A DNA stretch of 64,000 bases from Streptomyces humidus. Lineage in GTDB: Bacteria; Actinomycetota; Actinomycetes; Streptomycetales; Streptomycetaceae. The notes under the pieces were generated by a model. It did not search any database. It was not told the DNA's origin and was given only the letters and a program-made list of their open reading frames with translations. Where the stretch lies: NCBI RefSeq assembly GCF_014649655.1, contig NZ_BMTL01000012.1, forward strand, positions 1 through 64,000, read 5' to 3'. This document shows positions 7,880 through 16,874 of the stretch, one piece after another. How positions within the stretch are numbered: the first letter of the stretch is position 1; the number at the start of each line of letters is the position of its first letter. A program made the position numbers and the translations under genes.

Positions 7880-8590
7880 ATGGGCAAGCGTGCAGTTCTG
7901 GAGGTGATCGCCCTCGACGTCGAGGACGCGGTCGCCGCCCGGGCCGGAGGCGCGGACCGCCTCGAAGTGGTCGCCGACATGGCCGCCGACGGGCTCACCC
8001 CGCCGCTCACCGTGCTCACCGGGATCCGGGCCGCCGTGGACCTCCCCCTGCGGGTGATGGTGCGGCTCTCCGAAGGCTTCGCCGCGGGCGCCGCGAAGGA
8101 CGTCGACCGCCTTGTGCGGACCGCCGGCGAGCTGCGCGAGGCCGGCGCCGAGGAGTTCGTGCTCGGCTTCCTCGACGCCCAGGGCTCCGTGGACCTGGCC
8201 GCGGTGGAGCTGGTCGTCGCCGAACTGGACGGCTGCCCCTGGACGTTCCACCGCGCACTCGACCACGCCGCCGACCGCGAGGCCGTGCGCAAACAACTGG
8301 ACGGCCTGCCCGGACTGGACACCTGCCTCACGGCCGGCTCCGCCGCCGGCGTCGACGCCGGGCTCCCCACCCTCCTCGCGGAGGCGGCACGCCGTGCCGA
8401 GCCCGGCTACGAGCAGCAGCTCCTCGTCGGCGGCGGCCTGCGCCTGGACCACGTGCCGCTCCTGCGCTCCGCCGGCCTCGACGCCTTCCACATCGGCGGC
8501 GCGGCCCGCCCCCACGGCTGGACCGGCCCGGTGTCGGAGCGCTCCGTCCGGGAGTGGCGGCGCACGATCGACGACGAACAGCCGGAGTAG
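7880..8590 (+). CDS. cutC: CutC family protein
   Basis: A 236-residue TIM-barrel protein of the CutC family, named for copper homeostasis in E. coli, though the metal role is disputed in other bacteria. Seen are LEVIALDVEDAVAARAGGADRLEVVADMAADGLTPP at the start, RVMVRL, EEFVLGFLDAQGSVD, TFHRALDH and LLVGGGLRLDHVP, in the family order. The ATG at 7880 is chosen because similarity begins at LEV; in-frame starts at 7850 (GTG) and 7856 (ATG) are also possible. The upstream region has a DasR-like site, which would fit amino-sugar rather than copper control. Confidence 0.85.
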   Translation: MGKRAVLEVIALDVEDAVAARAGGADRLEVVADMAADGLTPPLTVLTGIRAAVDLPLRVMVRLSEGFAAGAAKDVDRLVRTAGELREAGAEEFVLGFLDAQGSVDLAAVELVVAELDGCPWTFHRALDHAADREAVRKQLDGLPGLDTCLTAGSAAGVDAGLPTLLAEAARRAEPGYEQQLLVGGGLRLDHVPLLRSAGLDAFHIGGAARPHGWTGPVSERSVREWRRTIDDEQPE

Positions 8591-8639
8591 CCCGAGCGGA
8601 CGCACACCGCGGGCGGACCGGGCCGGGCGCGCACGGACG

Positions 8640-10718
8640 TCAGCCGAGCTCGGGCGGCAGGGCGGACGTGTGGGTCACGGTCAGGCCCGAGACCGCACGG
8701 GTCAGGGCCACGTACAGCCGGCGCAGGCCCGTGCGTTCGTCGGGCTCGCCGTCGACCACGGCGCGGGGCTCGTCCAGGACGACGTAGTCGTACTCCAGAC
8801 CCTTGGCGAGCGAGGCCGGTACCAGGGTGAGGCGGGCCCGGTCCGTCGTCTCCTCGCCGGGGGCCAGGTGGGCGATGCCCGCCGACGTCAGCGCCTGGGC
8901 CAGGGCCGGGATCCGGGCGTCGGCCGCGATCAGACCCGTCGAGCCCTCGTGGCGCAGCGACTCCTCGCACGCCGCGACGACCTCGGCGTCCCCGCGGACC
9001 GGCCGCAGCTCGAAGAAGCCGGGGTTCTCGCGGACGGAGGCGACGGGGGCCAGACCCGGCGCGATGTGCGGCAGCAGCCGGGAGGCGTACGCGATGACGT
9101 CCGTCGGGACGCGGAAACCGGCCGTGAGCTCCTCGATCACCGCGTCCGCCTTGCCCAGGTGGCCGAGGGCCTCCTCCCAGCTCCGGGTCGCCCAGGGGGT
9201 GGTGCCCTGCGCCAGATCGCCCAGCACGGTGGCCGAACCCGTCGTGCAGCGCCGGCCCACCGCCCGGTACTGCATCGGGGACAGGTCCTGCGCCTCGTCC
9301 AGGACGACATGCCCGAGCGAGTGGGTGCGCTCGACGAGGTCCGCGGCCTCGTCGATCAGCACCGCGTCCGCCGCCGACCACCTGGCCGACTTCACCGACC
9401 GCACCGGCTTCGCCCACAGGATCGTCTTCTGCTCCTCCTCGCTCAGCAGGCCCCGCGCGTGCGAGGCGAGGAACTCCGCGTCCGTGAGCAGCCGCAGCAC
9501 CAGCTTCGCCGGGTCGACCACCGGCCACACCTGCTTCACGGCCGCCTTCACGGCGCTGTTGCGGGCCACGGCGTCCTGCACCCGGTCGTCCGGGGCCTCG
9601 CCCGAGCGTTCCATCTGCACCAGCACGGCGTGCGCGATGCGCTGCGGCAGCGCCTCGCGGGCGGCGCCGTAACGGATGTCCCGGTCGAGCAACTCGCCGA
9701 CCATCTCCTGCAGTTCGTACGCGGGAACCCGCCAGCGCCGGGATCCGCGCACCACGACGACCGGCTCCTCGGGCGCGCCGACGTGCGCGTACAGGGCCCG
9801 GCGCAGCACCTGCGCCATCCTCGCGTCGCCCTTGACGACCGCCGCCGCCGCGTCGTCCGCGCCCCGCACCTCCACATGGGCCACCAGGTCGTCCACCGTG
9901 CCCTGACGGACCGTCAACTCGCCTAGCGCGGGCAGCACCTGCTCGATGTACTGCAGGAAGGACCGGTTCGGCCCGATGACCAGCGTGCCCGTGCGGGCGA
10001 GCCGCTCGCGGTGGGCGTAGAGCAGATAGGCCACCCGGTGCAGGCCGACGGCCGTCTTCCCGGTGCCCGGCCCGCCCTGGACGCACACCGTGCCGCCCAG
10101 CCCGCTGCGCACGATCTCGTCCTGCTCGGGCTGGATGGTGGCGACGATGTCGCGCATCGGGCCGACGCGCGGCCGCTCGATCTCCTGCTGGAGCAGTCTG
10201 CTGGTGGCCGCGCCCCCCGACGGCTCGGGGTCGGAGAGATGCTCGTCCTCGTACGCCGTGATGTCCCCGCGGGTGTAGCCGAAGCGCCGGCGCAGCCCCA
10301 CGTCCATCGGGTCCTTCCTGGAGGCCCGGTAGAACGGCTGCGAGACCGGCGCACGCCAGTCGATGACCATCGGGTCGCCGTCCGCGTCGTGGACGTGTCG
10401 CCGCCCGATGTAGAAGCGCTCTCCCCCGGCCCCCTCGGCCCGGTCCGCGCCGGGAGCGTGCAGGTAGTCCAGCCGCCCGAAGAACAGCGGGGTGTCGCTG
10501 AGGTCGGCGAGCGCCTTGACCCGCTCCCCGATCTGGCGCTCCAGGATCTGCGCGTTGACCCAGTTCGCGGTCACGTCGCGGATGTCGAGGGACTCCACGT
10601 CCTCGCGCATCGCGCGCAGGGCGGCCCGCGAGGAGGACAGGTGGGAGCGCTCGCGGGCGAGCGGATCGTCGTCGACGGGGCTGGACGCCGTGGGCGGCGT
10701 GGGCGGAGTGGAGGGCAT
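8640..10718 (-). CDS. HelD/HelR-type superfamily 1 helicase (RNA polymerase-associated)
   Basis: A UvrD-like ATPase of about 692 residues. An N-terminal coiled-coil-like arm (about residues 20-70) is followed by the Walker A motif GGPGTGKTAVGLHRVAYLLY. A Walker B-type VVLDEAQDLSPMQYRAVGRR follows, and the C-terminal AAA half ends in GLEYDYVVLDEPRAVV and RRLYVALTRAVSGLTV. The actinobacterial HelD/HelR proteins bind RNA polymerase, recycle stalled complexes and can displace rifamycins. Whether this is the HelR branch needs a tree. The start is uncertain: ATG at 10718 lacks a good ribosome-binding site, while TTG at 10751 has GGAGG ten bases upstream. Confidence 0.8.
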   Translation of the reverse strand: MPSTPPTPPTASSPVDDDPLARERSHLSSSRAALRAMREDVESLDIRDVTANWVNAQILERQIGERVKALADLSDTPLFFGRLDYLHAPGADRAEGAGGERFYIGRRHVHDADGDPMVIDWRAPVSQPFYRASRKDPMDVGLRRRFGYTRGDITAYEDEHLSDPEPSGGAATSRLLQQEIERPRVGPMRDIVATIQPEQDEIVRSGLGGTVCVQGGPGTGKTAVGLHRVAYLLYAHRERLARTGTLVIGPNRSFLQYIEQVLPALGELTVRQGTVDDLVAHVEVRGADDAAAAVVKGDARMAQVLRRALYAHVGAPEEPVVVVRGSRRWRVPAYELQEMVGELLDRDIRYGAAREALPQRIAHAVLVQMERSGEAPDDRVQDAVARNSAVKAAVKQVWPVVDPAKLVLRLLTDAEFLASHARGLLSEEEQKTILWAKPVRSVKSARWSAADAVLIDEAADLVERTHSLGHVVLDEAQDLSPMQYRAVGRRCTTGSATVLGDLAQGTTPWATRSWEEALGHLGKADAVIEELTAGFRVPTDVIAYASRLLPHIAPGLAPVASVRENPGFFELRPVRGDAEVVAACEESLRHEGSTGLIAADARIPALAQALTSAGIAHLAPGEETTDRARLTLVPASLAKGLEYDYVVLDEPRAVVDGEPDERTGLRRLYVALTRAVSGLTVTHTSALPPELG

Positions 10719-11207
10719 GGACGGCGTGGGCGTCGTGGGCGTCGTGGACAAGGGGGGTGTGCCTCCGGACCGGCTGAGAGGGCTGCGGTGAGGGCCGACC
10801 GGTTTCCGTCCGGACGGCGGCGCTCCGGCGAGGGAGGCGGGCAAGAGCGGAGATTCTAGACGAGCGCCGACGGCACCGGCCAACGCTTTTCCGCGCACGA
10901 GAAGACCGTGGGCTGCCTCGTACCTGTACGCACACGTACACGTACACGCACCCGTACAGGGACACGTGCACGCGAGAGGGGAACGGGGCCGAGGCCCGGC
11001 GGCGCCTTGTCCCGTTCTTTCCGTGGCCGGCACGTCGACCGTCCGGCCTGTGACGGGCCAACTCCGTTCCGGCGCAACGACGTAGACATTTCGGGCGCCG
11101 TCGGGGTCGCCTCAGGGACGGCCTCCGTCCGCAGGCGTACGAGGGGGAGCGCGGCTTCGTCCGCCGGACCGATGCCCCCTTTATCCCCCATCTCCCATCA
11201 TGGAGAC
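10719..11207. other. divergent intergenic region with Z-DNA-prone tract
   Basis: This 489-bp spacer lies between the HelD-type gene and a small rightward gene. It contains GGAGG for the alternative TTG start of the helicase (10762-10766). It also has a strictly alternating purine-pyrimidine tract at 10926-10951 and surrounding GTAC/ACGT repeats (10920-10975). No gene is supported here; frames crossing it lack coding character. Confidence 0.5.
10926..10951. repeat. 26-bp alternating purine-pyrimidine tract
   Basis: Every position alternates purine and pyrimidine across 26 bp, made of AC, GT and GC steps with repeated GTACAC units. Such tracts favour left-handed DNA under negative supercoiling. 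It lies about 200 bp upstream of the helicase start. Confidence 0.7.
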
Positions 11208-11387
11208 ATGAGTGCAGCGACCTTCACCCCAGCCCCCGGTCGCCCGTCCGGCGCGACCCCCCTGTCCGATGGGCACCGCCATCGCCTCGGCGACGCCCTG
11301 CGCGCGATCAAGGTCTTCGCGGTCGCCGCCTTCGAGGTGGTCATCCTCGGCGAGTACGGCGAGGAAGCCGGCATCCGCCGCAGGTGA
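11208..11387 (+). CDS. small conserved Streptomyces protein
   Basis: A 59-residue protein: a Thr/Pro/Ser-rich head of about 25 residues and a helical tail with HRLGDALRAIKVFAVAAFEVV and LGEYGEEAGIRRR. The tail is amphipathic to hydrophobic and resembles, from memory, short hypothetical proteins found in other Streptomyces. GGAG lies very close to the ATG. It may associate with the membrane. Function unknown. Confidence 0.55.
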   Translation: MSAATFTPAPGRPSGATPLSDGHRHRLGDALRAIKVFAVAAFEVVILGEYGEEAGIRRR

Positions 11388-11553
11388 GACACCGCGCCCC
11401 CGGCCCGGCCCGAGTACCCGCGGGCGCACCGGCTGGGTATCCGAGCCGATGCCCGGCGCCCCCGCCGAGCCCTTCACTCGGTGCATGACGACACCGCACC
11501 GTCCGTTCCACGACCGTCCGCTCCACGATGTCCGCTGCACGAGCGCCCGCTTC

Positions 11554-13200
11554 TCAGGCCTCCTCCGCCAGCAGTTCGTCCGCGTCCATGATCCGGTACG
11601 CGTAGCCCTGTTCCGCCAGGAAGCGCTGGCGGTGCGCCGCGAAGTCCTGGTCGAGGGTGTCCCGCGCCACCACCGAGTAGAAGTGGGCCTGGTGGCCGTC
11701 CGCCTTGGGACGCAGAACCCGGCCGAGACGCTGCGCCTCCTCCTGGCGCGAGCCGAAGGTGCCCGAGACCTGGATGGCGACCGTCGCCTCCGGCAGGTCG
11801 ATCGAGAAGTTCGCGACCTTGGACACCACCAGCACGCTGATCTCGCCCTCCCGGAACGCGTCGAACAGCTTCTCGCGCTGCGCGTTGGACGTCTCGCCCT
11901 TGATCACGGGGGCGTTCAGGTGCTCGCCCAGTTCGTCGAGCTGATCGATGTACTGGCCGATGACCAGGATCTGCTGACCGGCGAAGCGCCGGACGATCGC
12001 CTCCGTCACCTTCCGCTTCGTCGCGGTCGTCGCGCAGAAGCGGTACTTCTCCTCCGCCTCGGCGGTCGCATACGCCAGCCGCTCGGAGTCGGTCAGGTTC
12101 ACCCGGACCTCCACGCAGTCCGCGGGCGCGATGTACCCCTGCGCCTCGATCTCCTTCCACGGAGCGTCGAACCGCTTCGGCCCGATGAGCGAGAACACGT
12201 CCGACTCCCGCCCGTCCTCACGGACCAGGGTCGCCGTCAGACCCAGCCGCCTGCGCGCCTGGAGATCGGCCGTGAACTTGAAGACCGGCGCCGGCAGCAG
12301 ATGCACCTCGTCGTAGAGGATCAGCCCCCAGTCGCGGGAGTCGAACAGCTCCAGGTGTGGGTAGACGCCCTTGCGGCGGGTCGTCAGCACCTGGTAGGTG
12401 GCGATGGTGACGGGGCGGATCTCCTTGCGCGTCCCGCTGTACTCGCCGATCTCCTCCTCGGTCAGCGACGTCCGCTTCACCAGCTCGTGCTTCCACTGCC
12501 GGGCGGAGACCGTGTTCGTCACGAGGATCAGCGTCGTCGACTTGGCCTGCGCCATGGCGCCCGCGCCGACCAGCGTCTTCCCGGCTCCGCAGGGCAGGAC
12601 CACGACCCCGCTCCCGCCGTGCCAGAAGTTCTCCACCGCCTGCTTCTGGTACGGCCGCAGCGCCCAGCCGTTCTCGTCCAGCTCGATCGCGTGGGCCTCG
12701 CCGTCGACGTACCCCGCGAGGTCCTCGGCCGGCCAGCCCAGCTTCAGCAGCGTCTGCTTGATCTGGCCGCGCTCGGAAGGGTGCACGAGGACCGTGTCCG
12801 GGTCGATCCGGGCGCCGACCAGCGGAGCGACCCGCTTGGAACGCAGGATCTCCTCCAGCACCGGCCGGTCGGTGGTGGTCAGCACCAGCCCGTGCGCCGG
12901 GTGCTTGCTGAGCGTGAGCCGGCCGTAGCGGTCCATGGTCTCGGCGATGTCCACCAGCAGCGCGTGCGGCACCGGATAGCGGCTGTACTGCACGAGCGCG
13001 TCCACGACCTGCTCGGCGTCGTGCCCGGCCGCCCGCGCGTTCCACAGGCCCAGCGGCGTCAGCCGGTAGGTGTGGATGTGCTCCGGCGCGCGCTCCAGCT
13101 CGGCGAACGGAGCGATGGCCCTACGGCATGCGTCGGCCTGCTCGTGATCGACCTCCAGGAGCAGAGTCTTGTCGGACTGGACGATGAGAGGACCGTTCAC
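11554..13200 (-). CDS. XPB-type DNA repair helicase
   Basis: A 548-residue superfamily 2 helicase of the mycobacterial/actinobacterial XPB (ERCC3) family. An N-terminal damage-recognition-like domain (MNGPLIVQSDKTLLLEVD onward) precedes the motor. Walker A is PCGAGKT (Lys208), the DEVH box begins at Asp297, motif III is LTATLVRED, and motifs V-VI appear as VSGTFGSRQEEAQRLGRVLRP. Archaeal and bacterial XPBs unwind 3' to 5' and are thought to act in repair. The GTG at 13200 is chosen because conservation begins there and GGAAGGG sits 12 bases upstream; an ATG at 13212 is possible. Confidence 0.92.
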   Translation of the reverse strand: MNGPLIVQSDKTLLLEVDHEQADACRRAIAPFAELERAPEHIHTYRLTPLGLWNARAAGHDAEQVVDALVQYSRYPVPHALLVDIAETMDRYGRLTLSKHPAHGLVLTTTDRPVLEEILRSKRVAPLVGARIDPDTVLVHPSERGQIKQTLLKLGWPAEDLAGYVDGEAHAIELDENGWALRPYQKQAVENFWHGGSGVVVLPCGAGKTLVGAGAMAQAKSTTLILVTNTVSARQWKHELVKRTSLTEEEIGEYSGTRKEIRPVTIATYQVLTTRRKGVYPHLELFDSRDWGLILYDEVHLLPAPVFKFTADLQARRRLGLTATLVREDGRESDVFSLIGPKRFDAPWKEIEAQGYIAPADCVEVRVNLTDSERLAYATAEAEEKYRFCATTATKRKVTEAIVRRFAGQQILVIGQYIDQLDELGEHLNAPVIKGETSNAQREKLFDAFREGEISVLVVSKVANFSIDLPEATVAIQVSGTFGSRQEEAQRLGRVLRPKADGHQAHFYSVVARDTLDQDFAAHRQRFLAEQGYAYRIMDADELLAEEA

Positions 13201-13385
13201 GTACGCGCACATCCCTTCCGCACGGGCCAAACGTCCAGTGTGCCGCACGAAGTGCCGGGACGACGGGCCGCGGTCGGCTCCGGGCCCCGGAGGACCCCGG
13301 TGGCGTCCGGGCAACCCTGTGCGTCCTCCGGGTGTCTGACCGGGGGAGCAGCGCGATGGGCGCGACGCGGTGAGGAGTTCACGGT

Positions 13386-13940
13386 ATGTCGGTCCTGTCG
13401 TTCCGCAGGGGCGCGGTCGGCGTCGGAGCAGCCGCGGTTCTGGCGGCCACGGGCACCTGGGTGATGTGGCCGGCGGACGTCGACGAGGAACTGTGGGCCG
13501 AGGTGCGACCGGTGATCGAGGCCCGGATCGCGGCGGAGCCGCGGGGCGGCGGGCACGCCGATGCCGTGCCCGCCCGCGACGCGCGCTGGTTCTGCCGGGC
13601 GCAGGCGCTCGAACTCGAGGAGCGCGCCGGCCGGGTACGCGCCGGCGTCGACACCCTGTGCGTGGAGTACGGCGTGCGGGACGACACCCTCGTGGCGTGC
13701 CGGGCCGGCCGGTACCCGCAGGTGGTGCGGCTGGAACGGGACCGGGCGGCCGACGGCGGTTACCGGGTCGTCGGCCGGGACGAGCCGCCCGACGGCGAGG
13801 GGTACGGGCGCTGGACCGAGGCCCACTTCGGTGTCTTCATCAGACCTGCCCTCCGGGACCCGATGTCCTCCGCCGAACTGGAGACCGAGGCCCGCGCCCA
13901 TTTCGGCCTCCCCGCGGACGCTTCCGTGGTGGAGTGCTGA
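13386..13940 (+). CDS. secreted or membrane-anchored hypothetical protein
   Basis: A 184-residue protein. Residues 8-27 (AVGVGAAAVLAATGTWVMW) form a signal anchor. The remainder is a charged extracytoplasmic domain with four cysteines (WFCRAQ, TLCVEYG, VACRAG and the C-terminal VEC). No family is recognised. It sits between, and diverges from, the XPB gene and converges on the Helicase_C_3 gene, so it splits what is a tighter pair in some actinobacteria. No link to repair is evident. Confidence 0.6.
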   Translation: MSVLSFRRGAVGVGAAAVLAATGTWVMWPADVDEELWAEVRPVIEARIAAEPRGGGHADAVPARDARWFCRAQALELEERAGRVRAGVDTLCVEYGVRDDTLVACRAGRYPQVVRLERDRAADGGYRVVGRDEPPDGEGYGRWTEAHFGVFIRPALRDPMSSAELETEARAHFGLPADASVVEC

Positions 13941-14005
13941 GCGCGCCGACGGCCGCAGTGCCGGGAAGGTTCGTGACCTTCGTGGGGGAGTGGCGGTCGT
14001 CGGTG

Positions 14006-16693
14006 TCAGTCGTCGGCCAGCTCCGCCACTCCCGTGATCCGGTGCAGCGGGTAGGTGCGCACCTCGTCCGCCGTGTGGTCGTACGCCGTCACGAAGCCGC
14101 CCTCCACCCGGACCGGGGCGACGACCCGCTGACTGGCGGCCCCCTCGGCGTTGACGTAGCCGATCCACAATGCCTCCCCGGTCAGGACGGCCGCCTGCAT
14201 GGTGGCGAGGGTCTCGGCGGAGCTGGTGCGAGGGAGCTGACCGGGGCCGAGCGGGGCGGCGTCCTCGGCAGGCTTGCGCGGGGCCGTGGCGGCCAGGTCG
14301 CCGGCCCGGATCGCGCGGATCGCCGCCGTGAGGAGAGTGCCGTCGGGCACCGGCGGACCGTCCGGCACCGGCTCGGGAGCCGAGCGGGGCGGGGTGCGGC
14401 GGGCGTGCGCACGGGTGATCAGGACGTCGCCCTCGGCGGACTCCGCGGCGGGCGCGAAACCCATCGCGCGCAGCCCGTCCAGGAGGGCCGCCGGGTCGGC
14501 CTGGGCCGCGAGCACCGTGGGCGCCAGCCGTCGTAGTCGCAGGGCCGCGGCCCGCTTGTCGGCGAGGATCTCGTTCAGGACCGACTCGTCGTCGCAGCGG
14601 ACGTACGCCGAGGCCGCGCCCACCCGCAGATGGCCGTGCCGACGCGCCACGTCGTCGATCAGGTACGCCAGCGGCTGCGGCACCGGTGTACGGGAGTGCT
14701 CGGCGAGGAAGGCGTGCAGGTCGGAGGCGCTGCGGCCGGCGTCCAGGGCCCGGCGCACCGAGCCGGGCGTGAAGCGGTAGACGGTCGCGCCGCCCTTGGA
14801 CTCGACGTCCGCGAGGACGCTCAGCACGTCGGCCAGCGGACGCCTCAGCGGACCGGGGGCGACCGCCGTCAGGTCCGCCTGGAGCAGCACGTGGTCCAGC
14901 GGCTCGGGCAGCAGCGGGGCGAGCAGGCGGGCGGCGGCCGCGGTGGCCACGGCCTGCTCGGGGGCCGGCAGAGGGGTCGCGTGGGCGGGGACGACGAAAC
15001 GGTGGTGGGCCGGCAGCTTGTCGCCCGGACCGGTCGGCGCGGGACCGGTCGGCGCGGGACCGGCCGCGGCCGGTCTCGGGACCGCCGCCGCGCTCGCCCC
15101 CAGCAGCGCCCGGCCGTGCGCCGACAGCGCGCCCCTGCCGGTCACGCCCAGCAGCTCGGCCTCGGTCAGCGTCCAGCGCGCGAGCCGGGACCGCAGATCC
15201 TCGTCCCTCTGCGGGCCGTGTGAGCCGGGGGAGCTGGGAGAGCCGTGCTGCCCGTGAGCGGCCTGGGAGGCCTGGGATGTCTGGCCGGCCTGGGAACTCT
15301 GCGGGCCGTGCGGGCTCGTGACGCCCTGCTGTTGCGGTCCGCGCAACGGGCGCTCCCAGCGCAACCGGGCCAGCACGGCCTCCACGTCCGGCACGGCTCC
15401 CTCCGGCAGCCCGGCCAGCAGCGTCAGCACCCGGCGCCGCACCTCCGGCGCGGACGACCGGTCCAGGCCCGGGCCCAGCGCCGACAGCGCCCGCTCCTTG
15501 AGGTCCCGGCCGCCGACCACCCCGGACGTCCGGGTCGCCGCCAGCCAGGCCGCCGCAAGCTGCGCCCACCGCTCGGCCGGGGGCCGCTCCAGCCACTCGT
15601 CGTACTCCGCGGTCGCCGCGTACCGCTCGTCCGCCTCACCGTCGGAGGCGAGCAGACCGGCCGCGTACGCCAGCTCCACCCAGAACGCGGCCACCGGTTC
15701 GGACACGTCCAGCGCGACGGCCGTCCGCTTGAGGTCGCGCACGCTCAGCCCACCGGACCGCAGCACCGCCGGACCGCCCTCGTGCCACTCCTTCAGCAAC
15801 TCCTCGACCGTCGTCAGCGCCGTGTACGCCTGCCCGGCCGCCGTCGCGTCCACCACCTGGGGACGATGCGTCACCACCGGCTGCACGGCGGGCGGCGACG
15901 GCTCCGGCGAGCGGTGGGCGCGGCCCGCCCGCAGATGCAGGGCCACCTCGCGCGGCAGGACGACCGTCCCCGGCGCGGTCGGCAGCAGCAGCCCGCGATC
16001 GAGCAGCCACCGCAGATGCGCCGCCGGCTCGGCCGTGACCTGCCCGTACGGCGGCCCCCACACCAGCCGCTCCAGCACGTCGAGCGAACCGGCGGGCGCC
16101 TTGGCGAGCAGCGCGGCCATCTTCCGGCGACGCGAGAAGAGCGAGGTGAGCGCCGAGACCGCGGACACCGAGTCGTGCGTGGACGGCAGCCCGGCGTTCG
16201 CGACGAACTCCTGGATCCGGCCCGGCGACATCCCCGCCGTCGCCTCCCGCACGCTCGGCCCCAGCCCCGTCGGCGACGGGTGTTGCGGGGACGGCGCGAG
16301 CAGCTCCCGGGCGGTCCGCACGAGCCGCAGCCGGTCGTCCGCGCCCCACACCAGCGCCTGTTCGCGCAGGGACGTCAACGCACCGGGGAGCGCGGCGGCG
16401 ACCGCCGGGTCGCGGGCGTCACCCGCCATCAGACCGAGCAGTTCGTCCCAGGTCGCAGGGTCGCCCGCCACGGCCAGCGCCTCCGCCGTCTGCAGGGCGA
16501 ACGCGTCGAGCCGCTCGAGCGCGCGCACCACGGAGGCACGGGTGCCGGCCCGGGTGGCGAGCTGGGTGAGGTCCGTGGGGACCGGCGTGATGAGGTCGGG
16601 GCGGGCGCGCAGCAGCGCGGCCAGGGAAGCGTCGTCCCGGGCGCGGAGCGCTTCCGCGAGGGACCGGGGGGCCTGTTGGTCCGCGGTGCTCAT
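14006..16693 (-). CDS. helicase C-terminal (XPB/Ssl2-like Helicase_C_3) domain protein
   Basis: An 895-residue protein related to the M. tuberculosis Rv0862c type that accompanies XPB. The N-terminal half is helical (SLAEALRARDDASLAALL, then winged-helix-like repeats such as LTQLATRAGTRASVVRALERL). After a Pro/Gln/Ser-rich linker (about residues 480-590) comes the Helicase_C_3 region (VLLQADLTAVAPGPL, VYRFTPGSVRRALDAGRSASDL, PQPLAYLIDDVARRHGHLRVG). The end is WYL-like (LWIGYVNAEGAASQRVVAPV, VTAYDHTADEVRTYPLHRI). No Walker motifs are present, so it cannot be a helicase alone. A role as XPB partner or ligand-sensing repair regulator is inferred. Confidence 0.8.
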   Translation of the reverse strand: MSTADQQAPRSLAEALRARDDASLAALLRARPDLITPVPTDLTQLATRAGTRASVVRALERLDAFALQTAEALAVAGDPATWDELLGLMAGDARDPAVAAALPGALTSLREQALVWGADDRLRLVRTARELLAPSPQHPSPTGLGPSVREATAGMSPGRIQEFVANAGLPSTHDSVSAVSALTSLFSRRRKMAALLAKAPAGSLDVLERLVWGPPYGQVTAEPAAHLRWLLDRGLLLPTAPGTVVLPREVALHLRAGRAHRSPEPSPPAVQPVVTHRPQVVDATAAGQAYTALTTVEELLKEWHEGGPAVLRSGGLSVRDLKRTAVALDVSEPVAAFWVELAYAAGLLASDGEADERYAATAEYDEWLERPPAERWAQLAAAWLAATRTSGVVGGRDLKERALSALGPGLDRSSAPEVRRRVLTLLAGLPEGAVPDVEAVLARLRWERPLRGPQQQGVTSPHGPQSSQAGQTSQASQAAHGQHGSPSSPGSHGPQRDEDLRSRLARWTLTEAELLGVTGRGALSAHGRALLGASAAAVPRPAAAGPAPTGPAPTGPGDKLPAHHRFVVPAHATPLPAPEQAVATAAAARLLAPLLPEPLDHVLLQADLTAVAPGPLRRPLADVLSVLADVESKGGATVYRFTPGSVRRALDAGRSASDLHAFLAEHSRTPVPQPLAYLIDDVARRHGHLRVGAASAYVRCDDESVLNEILADKRAAALRLRRLAPTVLAAQADPAALLDGLRAMGFAPAAESAEGDVLITRAHARRTPPRSAPEPVPDGPPVPDGTLLTAAIRAIRAGDLAATAPRKPAEDAAPLGPGQLPRTSSAETLATMQAAVLTGEALWIGYVNAEGAASQRVVAPVRVEGGFVTAYDHTADEVRTYPLHRITGVAELADD

Positions 16694-16718
16694 CTTGCCC
16701 ACGGTAGCGGTAGACGCC

Positions 16719-16739
16719 TCCGGGGGCCGCGCCCCCGGA
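16719..16739. repeat. common Streptomyces hairpin repeat next to a start codon
   Basis: A 9-bp perfect stem, TCCGGGGGC and GCCCCCGGA with a 3-base loop, flanked by CCTC and CCCC. This is a widespread Streptomyces intergenic palindrome that usually marks gene ends. Here it lies 25 bp upstream of the Helicase_C_3 start codon, inside a divergent promoter region. Confidence 0.6.
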
Positions 16740-16874
16740 CCCCGCCACCGCCCGCCACTGCTCCCTGCCGCCGCCCTTCGACGCTCCCGCGTCGGTCCCC
16801 GGCGACCCGCACGATGCCGACGGCGTCGGCGACGAGTACCCGGCGTGCGCAGGCGGAAGCGGTAGCTTCTTCCC

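Noticed and set aside
10719..11033. N-terminal extension of the HelD-type helicase beyond 10751
   Set aside because: The upstream codons come from the alternating purine-pyrimidine tract and are compositionally unlike the protein.
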